From Flavobacteriales bacterium (GTDB taxonomy: Bacteria > Bacteroidota > Bacteroidia > Flavobacteriales > Crocinitomicaceae): 19,534 bases of DNA. Each line of letters begins with the position of its first letter. Positions within the stretch are counted from its first letter, which is position 1. Made by a program: the position numbers and the translations under genes. This document shows, in pieces, positions 6,939 to 14,526 of this stretch. The stretch spans positions 1-19,534 of the forward strand of contig CANCEQ010000038.1 in assembly GCA_947375085.1 (NCBI GenBank), read 5' to 3'. A model generated the notes under the pieces. It had not been told where the DNA came from. It saw only the letters and a program-made list of their open reading frames with translations, and did not search any database.

Positions 6939-9900
6939 TTATCTCAATAAAGTAACATAACCTTTTTCAATATGTGGTAATTGAGTTTGGCTATCATAAA
7001 ATTCAACTACCCAATTGTAAATATCATTAGTAGCTGCTAATCCTTTTATTTTACCATCCCAACCAGAGTTGACATCATTAGTAGTAAAAATGATGTGACC
7101 CCATTTATTGTATATTTTTAAGTTGTAACTTTTTGATTCAAAACCAGAGGTAAAGATTGGTAAAAAAGTAGGGTTATGCTCATCTCCATTTGGCGTAAAT
7201 GAATTAGGAATATAAAATATTAAATCCTCCGTTATTTTAATTGTAATAAAAGTTGAATCAGGACATTTTCCATTTGAACTAGCATATAGTTTAACTTCGT
7301 ATTTTCCTGGAATTTCTAGGTATGAATGTTTAACTATATTAGATGAATCATTTGAGTATTCATCATCTCCAAAATCCCAAATATAATCAGTAGAATTTAA
7401 AGATGAATTTGTAAATGTGAATTTTGAGTCAGTTACAATTGTTGTTAATTTATCTGCAGTAATTATTGCCTTTGAATTCGGATTGATATTAATCAGTCCT
7501 TTGTATGTAATCGAATCTTTACATGCAGGGTTAGAAAGAACTAGTTTTATATCTTTTAAACCACTTTTAAGATATGCATGAGAAATAGTAGGGTCAATTG
7601 AATTCATTCGAATTCCATCCCCAAAATCCCATATACCATTTAATCCATTCGGATTTGAAGTATTACTAAAATTAACTTTCACTTTTTCACATTCTTCGGT
7701 AACATTTGTAGTTAATGTAGGTACAGGTTTGATGTATACTTTTACAAATGATTGATATGTAATACTAGGACAATCGAAAAGAGAATATGAAGTTAATGTA
7801 TAAGTTGTATCTAATATAGGGTGAACAACAATTGAATCAGAAGTATTCGTTGGAAACTCTTTCCAATTGAAAATACCTACACTAGGGTCTGTTACCTTCG
7901 CTTTTATTGTAACCGATTCACCTGCACATAAAAGTGTATCTCTAAACTGTACGACCGGAGTTTCAGGGTTTTTTATTATAATTTGTGCTCCATTTGAACC
8001 AGAACAGTTACTTAATTTGATTAAAAAATTTGAGTAGGTTCCTGGGCTTAAGTTGATAATACTGTCTTTTCCGAACGCATCCGCTGTTAAAACTTTAGAA
8101 TCTGTAGGTGAATAATCTAATGTATATCCTATGGTATTTGGTTTTAAACCTGATATAATTATTTTACCCTGAGGAGATGCACAAGTTGGTGAATCTTTAC
8201 CTGCTAAACTAAATGTTAGTGGAGCATATGATAAATTATATGAGTTAAGATCTGTTCCACTACAACCACTTGAAATCATGGTAATAATAAAGTTAGAATA
8301 GACACCAGTATTTAAATTAGTTATTTCATATGTACCATTAATGTCAGTTGTGAAATTAAGTGGAACTGAAATAGTTGTACCGTTTATTTTATAAACACAT
8401 GAATAATTTGTTAAAGCAATTAAATTACTAAATTTTATTTTACCATTTGGCGTTATACAATCGTCTGGTTTTGTTAACGTAATAGTAAATTTTATTTCTG
8501 GAAGGATTGTAATAGGATTTGATACAACTGAAGCTTCACATCCACTGTCTAAGGTGTAAGTGATAATAGTCGATCCAGCAGAAGAAGCTGTTATAATCCC
8601 TGTGTTTTCATTTATATTAGCTACAAATGGAGTATTACTGGACCATTTTCCTCCAGTTGGATTTGCCGTTAATGTTGCTGTTGCTCCAAAACAAATTGTA
8701 GGTGGCGTAACAAGTGGATCAATAGTAGGTGGAGAAACAACATTTATGGTTGCAGTTGCTGAATTGGTTAGAGTACAACTTGGTAGTGCAGTACCATTTG
8801 ATACAACAGTATAAGTTTTGGTACCTAAAGTTGTAGGTGTAGCAATTGTATGATAGGTATTTGTACTACTTAAATCAGCAGCATTGGCTGACGTGCTCCA
8901 AGAATAATTAATACCATCTCCTCCAGCACCAGTTAAATCTATAGAACTTCCTAGACATATGTTTTTTGAAGTTGGTGTTACTGATGTTGAAACTGCAAAT
9001 CCACTATTTGGAGGTAAACCTACTGTATAGTCACATTCGTCTCCACCGTAACCGTCAATCATTATATAATATGTGTTACCCGGAACAAGTCCATTAACAG
9101 AAATGATTTTATAACCTGAGGAAGTTGTAGGATTCAATTGGTTGTTACAATAATATTTGGTAACGGGACCACTTCCACATGTTGGTATTGAACAGACCAT
9201 TAATTGGATACCTAAGTTTGATTTTGAATTATAGATCCAAATATTAAAATTAATTGTATCGTTAGCAGCTAAAAAGGTAATGAATGAATTGTTTTCAATA
9301 GAACCACAAAATGCATCAGTTACTACACCGTTTGGATCGTATAACTCAGGCCAATAATCAGCAGTATATCCATCGGGTGCAGAATTAGCATTGTATTTTT
9401 TAGTGTTTCCGCAATACCCGTTAAAATCACACATTGGTAAAGACTGTCCACAAGTATTTCCCGCTTTTAAACTATTATTACAAGAAGGTTTTGTTGCAGC
9501 ATCAGTAATGCAGATATCAAATGTTTTTGAACTTGGTTTTATTGATGAATAGTGATAAACTCTTATCCAATAAGTGTTACCAATTACTAAATTACCGATT
9601 GCTGACGTTTCCGTTGAACCATTAGTACTTAAATCATCTGTTGCATTTATTGAAGTTAAATTAGTGCAACTTGTTCCAGAAAACAATTCGAAAACAACAT
9701 TAAAACTTGATGATCCTTTTACAGAAATTACAACTGAATTTTTTGTAGCAATAAATTTATACCATACATCATCATCAGCTGTTCCAAAAGATTGCTTAGC
9801 CGGAATTGATTGTGTAGCATTATTTACATTTCCTGAAATTGAATTACATGAAGTGGATTGGGTAAGAATAACTGCACCACTACAATCATCATTTGCAGGT

Positions 9901-9992
9901 TGAGCAAAACAATTAAAGGAACCTAAAAAAAGATTTATTAAAAATATTAAGGATGTAAGGGTAAATTTATTTTTTTTAAGCAAAATGTTCAT
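6939..9992 (-). CDS. Large secreted PKD/Ig-repeat protein with T9SS type B (gliding-motility-type) C-terminal sorting domain
   Basis: This is a 1017-residue cell-surface or secreted protein. A signal peptide (1-30, ending FNCFA) is followed by PANDDCSGAV and a jelly-roll segment to about 165 like pre-peptidase C-terminal domains. A second similar cysteine-rich domain spans about 168-328. Ig-like/gap segments lie at about 335-498. Two tandem units (about 501-580 and 592-665) share C-x(2)-P-x-G-K-I and G-x-Y-S-N-F-x-I endings before a Cys-Ser-Gly. Two PKD domains carry GIWDFGDG (786-793) and YIWDFGDDE (870-878). The end, from about 925, reads FYIPNSFTPNGDEHN, LKIYNKWGHIIF, GWDGKI and KGYVTLLR, the type B sorting signal read by the T9SS. 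No enzyme active site is evident, so an adhesin or matrix role is inferred. It lies 70 bases after the TonB receptor gene. Confidence 0.92.
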   Translation of the reverse strand: MNILLKKNKFTLTSLIFLINLFLGSFNCFAQPANDDCSGAVILTQSTSCNSISGNVNNATQSIPAKQSFGTADDDVWYKFIATKNSVVISVKGSSSFNVVFELFSGTSCTNLTSINATDDLSTNGSTETSAIGNLVIGNTYWIRVYHYSSIKPSSKTFDICITDAATKPSCNNSLKAGNTCGQSLPMCDFNGYCGNTKKYNANSAPDGYTADYWPELYDPNGVVTDAFCGSIENNSFITFLAANDTINFNIWIYNSKSNLGIQLMVCSIPTCGSGPVTKYYCNNQLNPTTSSGYKIISVNGLVPGNTYYIMIDGYGGDECDYTVGLPPNSGFAVSTSVTPTSKNICLGSSIDLTGAGGDGINYSWSTSANAADLSSTNTYHTIATPTTLGTKTYTVVSNGTALPSCTLTNSATATINVVSPPTIDPLVTPPTICFGATATLTANPTGGKWSSNTPFVANINENTGIITASSAGSTIITYTLDSGCEASVVSNPITILPEIKFTITLTKPDDCITPNGKIKFSNLIALTNYSCVYKINGTTISVPLNFTTDINGTYEITNLNTGVYSNFIITMISSGCSGTDLNSYNLSYAPLTFSLAGKDSPTCASPQGKIIISGLKPNTIGYTLDYSPTDSKVLTADAFGKDSIINLSPGTYSNFLIKLSNCSGSNGAQIIIKNPETPVVQFRDTLLCAGESVTIKAKVTDPSVGIFNWKEFPTNTSDSIVVHPILDTTYTLTSYSLFDCPSITYQSFVKVYIKPVPTLTTNVTEECEKVKVNFSNTSNPNGLNGIWDFGDGIRMNSIDPTISHAYLKSGLKDIKLVLSNPACKDSITYKGLININPNSKAIITADKLTTIVTDSKFTFTNSSLNSTDYIWDFGDDEYSNDSSNIVKHSYLEIPGKYEVKLYASSNGKCPDSTFITIKITEDLIFYIPNSFTPNGDEHNPTFLPIFTSGFESKSYNLKIYNKWGHIIFTTNDVNSGWDGKIKGLAATNDIYNWVVEFYDSQTQLPHIEKGYVTLLR

Positions 9993-10018
9993 AGTTTATT
10001 TTTGGTTACTTATGAGTT

Positions 10019-10026
10019 CAAAAATA
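10019..10026 (-). promoter_or_regulatory. Putative -7 box for the T9SS-exported protein gene
   Basis: The minus strand reads TATTTTTG, a full TAnnTTTG match, ending 27 bases before the ATG at 9992. The nearest upstream TTG (10054-10052) is 25 bases away, slightly beyond the usual spacing. This suggests that the big secreted protein can be expressed apart from the receptor gene upstream. Confidence 0.33.
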
Positions 10027-10031
10027 CAATA

Positions 10032-10051
10032 ATTTTTAAGAATTTAAAAAT
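10032..10051 (-). terminator. Weak AT-only inverted repeat after the TonB receptor gene
   Basis: ATTTTTAA (10032-10039) and TTAAAAAT (10044-10051) form an eight-pair stem with a four-base loop, 12 bases after the receptor stop codon. All pairs are A-T and the following minus-strand bases are TTATTGT, so this could be at best a weak terminator. In DNA this rich in A and T it may be chance. Confidence 0.22.
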
Positions 10052-10062
10052 CAAGCTACAAC

Positions 10063-12405
10063 TTAGAATTTGTAACTTACACCTAAACTTGGTAATAAAG
10101 GAAATTGATATATTTTATCAGAAGTGATTCTGTTTACATAAAAAATATTTTTTCTATTGTAAGCATTTGTAACACTCGCTATGATTTCTAAATCAGTCTT
10201 ATTTTTGAAGTGAAATTGTTTTTTTACAGTTATATCTAAACGGTGATAATAAGGAAGTCTTTGACTATTATAATCACCTAATTTATTTGTAATTGTACTT
10301 GGATTTGAAGTTGTATAGTCTGTTGTTACTCCTTTTGAGAAAGTTTCAGTTTGATAGAAACCAACTTGAGGCGTGAATGGAAGTCCAGAACCTAAATTCC
10401 ATCTTATACTTAATTCTAAATCTTTCTTTTTACCAAATGTGTAGGTTGATACAAAGTTTATATTGTGACGTCTATCAAATACAGGTGCATATTCTTGATA
10501 ACCATCCCATCTAGTAGATTTTCCATAAGAATATACACCCCATATGAATAATCTATTATTTGTATATTTTAATAGTAAATCAACACCATAAGATTGACCA
10601 GATTCAATTATAAAATCTTTTTTGTCAACATCTGGAACATCTTTATTCGTTGCATTATCCTCATATATTTTATTCGGATTTATATTACTTAGCTGAGAAA
10701 AATACTTATAATAACCTTCAACGTTTGCACTAATTTTTTTAGTTAAATCATATTCAAAACCAAATATAGCATGCCAAGCATATTGTAAACCATTTTTGAT
10801 TGTTTTTTGTTGTTGAAATTGATTAATAAATGATTCTTGAACGTTTGTTGGTGCAGAAAGTAATCCATTAAATAAATTTACAACATCTTTATCAGATGAT
10901 GCAGAAGTGAAATTCTGAGAAAAACGACCTCCAGAAAATTTAAAACGTAATTTTTCAGTAGCATTGTATTTTAGTCCAATTCTTGGTTCTGGAGAAATAG
11001 TTGCTAGTGAAGCATAAACTTGAAGTCTAAAACTTGGTTGGATTACCCATCGTCCAATTATTTTTCTAAAATTCACATATCCTCCAATTTCTGATGTGAA
11101 GTTATCAAGTGTGATTTCTCTTTTTAATTCATTATATGTTTTAAATTTAGTGTTAAAACCTCCTAAATTAAAGCCATAATCTACTTCGCTTTCATTTTTT
11201 AAAAAGTGAATAAAATCAAATCCTAAATCAAATCCACCTATAGAACTAGATCTTTGTTCTGAAGCGATTTCATTGTAGGTTGTATTGTAAGTACTTCCGT
11301 TAACATGTCCTTTAATAAAAGTAGAAGAACTGTTAGGAACAACAATAAAATTAACTCCACCACCAGAAGCTTTGAATTCCAAATTTGCGGCATTGTAAAA
11401 ATTAACACTATCTACATTGTGAAATCCAAAAGCACTAAATTTTGAACCATCATCGCCGTTAAAACTTACTTTCCCATATAAATCGGTAAAATTAAAAGGT
11501 AATCCATTCCCGTTGTTTACATTAGGGTACAAGCTTTTAGAAGTATAGTCTAATAAACTATGTTTTGCAGAAAATAAATACGATCCAGCACTAGCTTTCC
11601 CATCTTTTGCTCGTTTGAAAGGCCCCTCAAGAACTGCTTTAGCTAAAAAAGGAGAAACTGATATTTTACCACCAAAATCTTTTTTGTTACCATCTCTATA
11701 GGAAATATCCATAACTGATGAAATTCTTCCGCCATATTTTGCATCAAATCCTCCGGTATATATATCCACATTTTTTATTAATTCAGTTTCAAAAATTGAA
11801 AAGAATCCGATTGAATGAAATGGATTATAGATAGTCATACCATCTAACAATACTTTGTTTTGAATAGGTGTTCCACCCCTTACATACATTTGACCTCCTT
11901 GATCTCCAGTCGTTACCACCCCAGGTGTTACACTAAAAGCACCTATTATGTCATTTTCAGCACCCATACTAGGGATTCGTTCTATAGCTTTTTTATCCAT
12001 CTTAATTGTCGAAATTAAGACTTCATTTTTTTTCTTTTTACTTTCAGCACTAATTACAACATCTTGAAGTTCGTTTATATTTTCAACTTTCTCCAGTTCG
12101 TATTTCACATTAGTGAATCCTTTTCCATCTGAAATAGTTAGATTTTGAAAGAAGCTTTTAAAATTTCCATTATCAATTTTTAGAATATAATCACCTTTAT
12201 CTACTTTAGGAATTGCGAAAAAACCATTTACATCGGTATTACCACCACCAAAAATAGAACTGTCCGATTTTAACAAAAAAACTTTCTCAAAAATGATTGC
12301 TTCACCATTTTTTTTTTCATAAATAAAGCCTCGAACAGTATGTTCTTGAGCGTATGTTAAACCAATAAAAAATAATGAAATAGTGAAAGATATAAATATT
12401 TTCAT
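10063..12405 (-). CDS. TonB-dependent outer-membrane receptor with carboxypeptidase-regulatory-like N-domain
   Basis: This 780-residue outer-membrane transporter is powered by the TonB-ExbBD complex. It has a signal peptide (1-19, ending LTYA), a carboxypeptidase D regulatory-like beta-sandwich at about 22-105 (HTVRGFIYEKKNG ... DVNGFFAIPKVDKGDYILKI), and a plug at about 137-240. The plug has GQMYVRGGTPIQNKVLLDGM (171-190) and VDIYTGGFDAKYGGR. A 22-strand-type barrel follows and ends in ...SLGVSYKF with the terminal aromatic residue used by the BAM machinery. There is no SusD partner, so it is not a SusCD pair; the substrate cannot be read from the sequence. Its nearest neighbours are mazG (115 bases upstream) and the T9SS-exported protein (70 bases downstream). 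It starts at an ATG and is intact. Confidence 0.93.
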   Translation of the reverse strand: MKIFISFTISLFFIGLTYAQEHTVRGFIYEKKNGEAIIFEKVFLLKSDSSIFGGGNTDVNGFFAIPKVDKGDYILKIDNGNFKSFFQNLTISDGKGFTNVKYELEKVENINELQDVVISAESKKKKNEVLISTIKMDKKAIERIPSMGAENDIIGAFSVTPGVVTTGDQGGQMYVRGGTPIQNKVLLDGMTIYNPFHSIGFFSIFETELIKNVDIYTGGFDAKYGGRISSVMDISYRDGNKKDFGGKISVSPFLAKAVLEGPFKRAKDGKASAGSYLFSAKHSLLDYTSKSLYPNVNNGNGLPFNFTDLYGKVSFNGDDGSKFSAFGFHNVDSVNFYNAANLEFKASGGGVNFIVVPNSSSTFIKGHVNGSTYNTTYNEIASEQRSSSIGGFDLGFDFIHFLKNESEVDYGFNLGGFNTKFKTYNELKREITLDNFTSEIGGYVNFRKIIGRWVIQPSFRLQVYASLATISPEPRIGLKYNATEKLRFKFSGGRFSQNFTSASSDKDVVNLFNGLLSAPTNVQESFINQFQQQKTIKNGLQYAWHAIFGFEYDLTKKISANVEGYYKYFSQLSNINPNKIYEDNATNKDVPDVDKKDFIIESGQSYGVDLLLKYTNNRLFIWGVYSYGKSTRWDGYQEYAPVFDRRHNINFVSTYTFGKKKDLELSIRWNLGSGLPFTPQVGFYQTETFSKGVTTDYTTSNPSTITNKLGDYNSQRLPYYHRLDITVKKQFHFKNKTDLEIIASVTNAYNRKNIFYVNRITSDKIYQFPLLPSLGVSYKF

Positions 12406-12520
12406 AGTTATGAGTTGTTCTGTTTTAGTAAATTTCGAAGCGAATATAATGATTTGATTGTATTGAAAATAGTATTAAACTTAAAATAATTTAATTTGTA
12501 GTATGTGTTGATTAAACTGT

Positions 12521-13294
12521 TTATTTGTTTTTTAATATATTTTTGGCTTTTTCCCAATAAACATCCATTTCTACAAGTGTTAATTTGTTGATTTCTAAAT
12601 TGTTTTCTTTTATTAAAATTTCCATTAATTTAAATCTGTTAATGAATTTTGAATTTGTTCTTGATAAAGCATCATCAGGATTGATATTAATAAATCTAGC
12701 ATAATTTATTAATGAAAAAAGAACGTCACCAAACTCTTCTTCTATATGATCACTGTTTTTCTCTACTTCAATTTGAAGTTCTTCAATTTCTTCTTTTACT
12801 TTGGCCCACACGTCGGATTTGTCACTCCAATCAAATCCAATTCCCTTAACTTTTTCTTGTATTCTTGCTGCTTTCACCATAGATGGAAGTGAGGAAGGGA
12901 CACCTTCAAGTACAGATGTTTTCCCTTCTTTTAATTTTAATTCTTCCCAATTTCTTTTAACATCTTCTTCATTTTCAACCTGAACATTCGAATAGATATG
13001 AGGGTGACGGTGAATAAGTTTATCACAGATTCCATTTAGAACGGAAGCAACATCAAACTCGCCTTTTTCTTCACCAATTTTACAATAAAAAACTAGATGC
13101 AAAAATAAATCTCCTATTTCTCCTTTTAAAGCTGTTAAATCATTTTCGAGGATTGCATCTGTGAGTTCATAGGTTTCCTCAATTGTTAAGTGTCTAAGTG
13201 TTTCTAAAGTTTGCTTTTTATCCCATGGACATTTTTCTCTTAATTCGTCCATTATTGTCAATAATCTTTCAAAAGCAACTAATCTAGTATCCAT
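12521..13294 (-). CDS. mazG: Nucleoside triphosphate pyrophosphohydrolase MazG
   Basis: MazG hydrolyses (d)NTPs to NMP and pyrophosphate and helps clear aberrant nucleotides. The 257-residue protein has the two-domain layout of E. coli MazG. In domain 1, CPWDKKQTLETLRHLTIEET leads to metal-ligand residues Glu39, Glu40, Glu43, Glu59 and Asp62 (EETYELTDAI, then EIGDLFLHLVF), followed by the linker with HRHPHIYSNV. In domain 2, EEIEELQIEVE and EEFGDVLFSLINYARF are near residues 170-200. The start is an ATG next to a short divergent region with a 24-bp palindrome shared with the PagL-like gene. It is cytoplasmic. The gene is intact and of normal length. Confidence 0.95.
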   Translation of the reverse strand: MDTRLVAFERLLTIMDELREKCPWDKKQTLETLRHLTIEETYELTDAILENDLTALKGEIGDLFLHLVFYCKIGEEKGEFDVASVLNGICDKLIHRHPHIYSNVQVENEEDVKRNWEELKLKEGKTSVLEGVPSSLPSMVKAARIQEKVKGIGFDWSDKSDVWAKVKEEIEELQIEVEKNSDHIEEEFGDVLFSLINYARFININPDDALSRTNSKFINRFKLMEILIKENNLEINKLTLVEMDVYWEKAKNILKNK

Positions 13295-13320
13295 GTTTGT
13301 TTTTTAATTCATAAAGATAT

Positions 13321-13344
13321 TGTTTAAATTTTCAAATTTAAACA
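13321..13344. promoter_or_regulatory. Perfect 24-bp palindrome in the mazG / PagL-like divergent region (candidate operator)
   Basis: TGTTTAAATTT at 13321-13331 is followed by two bases (TC) and its exact reverse complement at 13334-13344. The palindrome lies between two divergent genes, 27 bases before the mazG ATG and 54 bases before the other ATG. The minus-strand sequence TAAATTTG (13340-13333) is a full TAnnTTTG match. On the plus strand TAAATTTT (13325-13332) misses by one base. The element therefore covers possible -7 boxes in both directions, which fits a dimeric repressor site. The structure is seen directly; the regulator and its effect are inferred. Confidence 0.45.
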
Positions 13345-13372
13345 TAACAGTAACAAAAATAGAATTTAGCCG

Positions 13373-13390
13373 TAAGTTAAATAAGTTAAA
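13373..13390 (+). repeat. Perfect 9-bp tandem direct repeat just upstream of the PagL-like gene
   Basis: TAAGTTAAA occurs twice back to back, ending eight bases before the ATG at 13399. This is where a leader or ribosome-entry region would be. It could be a regulatory half-site pair or simply A/T-rich leader. Confidence 0.4.
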
Positions 13391-13398
13391 ATTTGAGA

Positions 13399-14526
13399 AT
13401 GTCATTAAAAGTCTATATTTCTATTGTTTTTTTGTTTTTTACTTCGATAGTTTTTGAATTAAAAGCGCAATTGGAGGATGGTAAAAAAACGGATTTATCT
13501 AATCAAATAAAGAAATGTTGGGGACTTGAATTAAAAGGAAAAACGGGTTTTTTAATAGGGGAAAGGGGTGAAATTGCTAATTTACCCAAAGCGCATACGT
13601 TTGCATCTGAGATTTCTTTGGTCAATTATACGAATGGTTCAAAAAAATGGCATAAGTCATTTAATTATCCAACATTAGGAGGAACGTTTTTTTTAGCATC
13701 AGTAGGAAATAGTGAGATTTTAGGAAAATTTTCTGGGTCTTATGCTTTTATTGAGTTTCCTTTGGTGAAAACTTCTCATTATCGTTTTTGTGCTAAGCTT
13801 GGTAGTGGATTAGCTTATACTTCAAAGGTTTATGATCCTATCAATGATCCTAAAAATGCAGTAATAAGTTCTCATGTAAATGCTCTTATTTGTTTTGGTA
13901 TCAAAAACAAATTTAGTTACGGTAAAAATCAATTTATTGTAGGGTTAGATTTAACTCACTGTTCAAATGCAGCTTATAAAGTTCCTAATATCGGTATTAA
14001 TATGCCTTTTGTTAGTTTAGGGTACGGTTATAGATTAAATAATTATGAAGTAAATGATCTAGGAAAATCTGATTTAAAGTTGAAAAAAATAGTGTATGGA
14101 ATAAATTCAGTTTATTCAGTAAAAGAAATTTTTCCTACTGGTCAAGGTCATTTACCTGTTTTTGGTTTGAGTTTATTTTCAAGGTATTTTGTAAGTCAAA
14201 AAGTTGGGTGGGAAGTGTCTTTAGATGCTATTTCAAAACAAGTCATAAGTAGATATAAAACTGAAATTCCTAAAACACAGAAGGACTATATTCAAATAGG
14301 AGTTTATGGAGGATACTTACTTCCTTTAGATCACTTTCATTTTGTTCTAGGAATGGGGGTAAATGTAATCGATAAATTTCAACCTGAAGGGAGATTTTAT
14401 CATAGAATTGGGATGCGTTATTATTTTAATAACGGAATCAGTATAAATGCTGTTTTACGTTCGAACTGGGCAAAAGCCGATTTTGCAGAATGGGGGATAG
14501 GTTACACTTTTAATTACAAGAAGTAA
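13399..14526 (+). CDS. PagL / acyloxyacyl hydrolase-like outer-membrane protein
   Basis: PagL-type enzymes are outer-membrane beta-barrels that remove the 3-O-acyl chain from lipid A. From the ATG at 13399 the protein has 375 residues; a TTG two codons earlier is possible but less likely. It has a signal peptide (to about KAQ), then alternating aromatic barrel strands. AKLGSGLAYTSK, PKNAVISSHVN and GLDLTHCSNAAYKVPNIGIN are typical of Bacteroidota acyloxyacyl hydrolases. His187 and Ser189 fit the catalytic His-x-Ser of PagL. The residue 12 after the serine, Glu in Pseudomonas PagL, is Asn201 here. The length is about twice that of classical PagL, and the second half looks like another barrel-type segment without a copy of H-x-S-N. 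It overlaps the next gene by one base (TAATG). The family assignment is good; the activity is uncertain. Confidence 0.78.
   Translation: MSLKVYISIVFLFFTSIVFELKAQLEDGKKTDLSNQIKKCWGLELKGKTGFLIGERGEIANLPKAHTFASEISLVNYTNGSKKWHKSFNYPTLGGTFFLASVGNSEILGKFSGSYAFIEFPLVKTSHYRFCAKLGSGLAYTSKVYDPINDPKNAVISSHVNALICFGIKNKFSYGKNQFIVGLDLTHCSNAAYKVPNIGINMPFVSLGYGYRLNNYEVNDLGKSDLKLKKIVYGINSVYSVKEIFPTGQGHLPVFGLSLFSRYFVSQKVGWEVSLDAISKQVISRYKTEIPKTQKDYIQIGVYGGYLLPLDHFHFVLGMGVNVIDKFQPEGRFYHRIGMRYYFNNGISINAVLRSNWAKADFAEWGIGYTFNYKK

Noticed and set aside
8560..8814. Plus-strand open frame of 84 codons
   Set aside because: It lies wholly antisense to the T9SS-exported protein, has no recognisable domain, and low-complexity Val/Ala/Pro content follows from the complementary strand of Thr/Gly-rich code.
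9574..9903. Plus-strand open frame of 109 codons
   Set aside because: Antisense to the N-terminal part of the same secreted protein; no signal peptide, motif or promoter support.
10063..12405. SusC/SusD polysaccharide utilisation locus
   Set aside because: There is no SusD-like lipoprotein, glycoside hydrolase or sensor nearby, and the receptor is shorter than typical SusC proteins.
12801..12983. Plus-strand open frame of 60 codons
   Set aside because: Antisense inside mazG, Ser/Phe-rich, no family features.
12521..13294. MazG as part of a phage-defence or MazEF stress module
   Set aside because: No mazEF, relA or defence gene is adjacent; the two-domain MazG is a common household enzyme.
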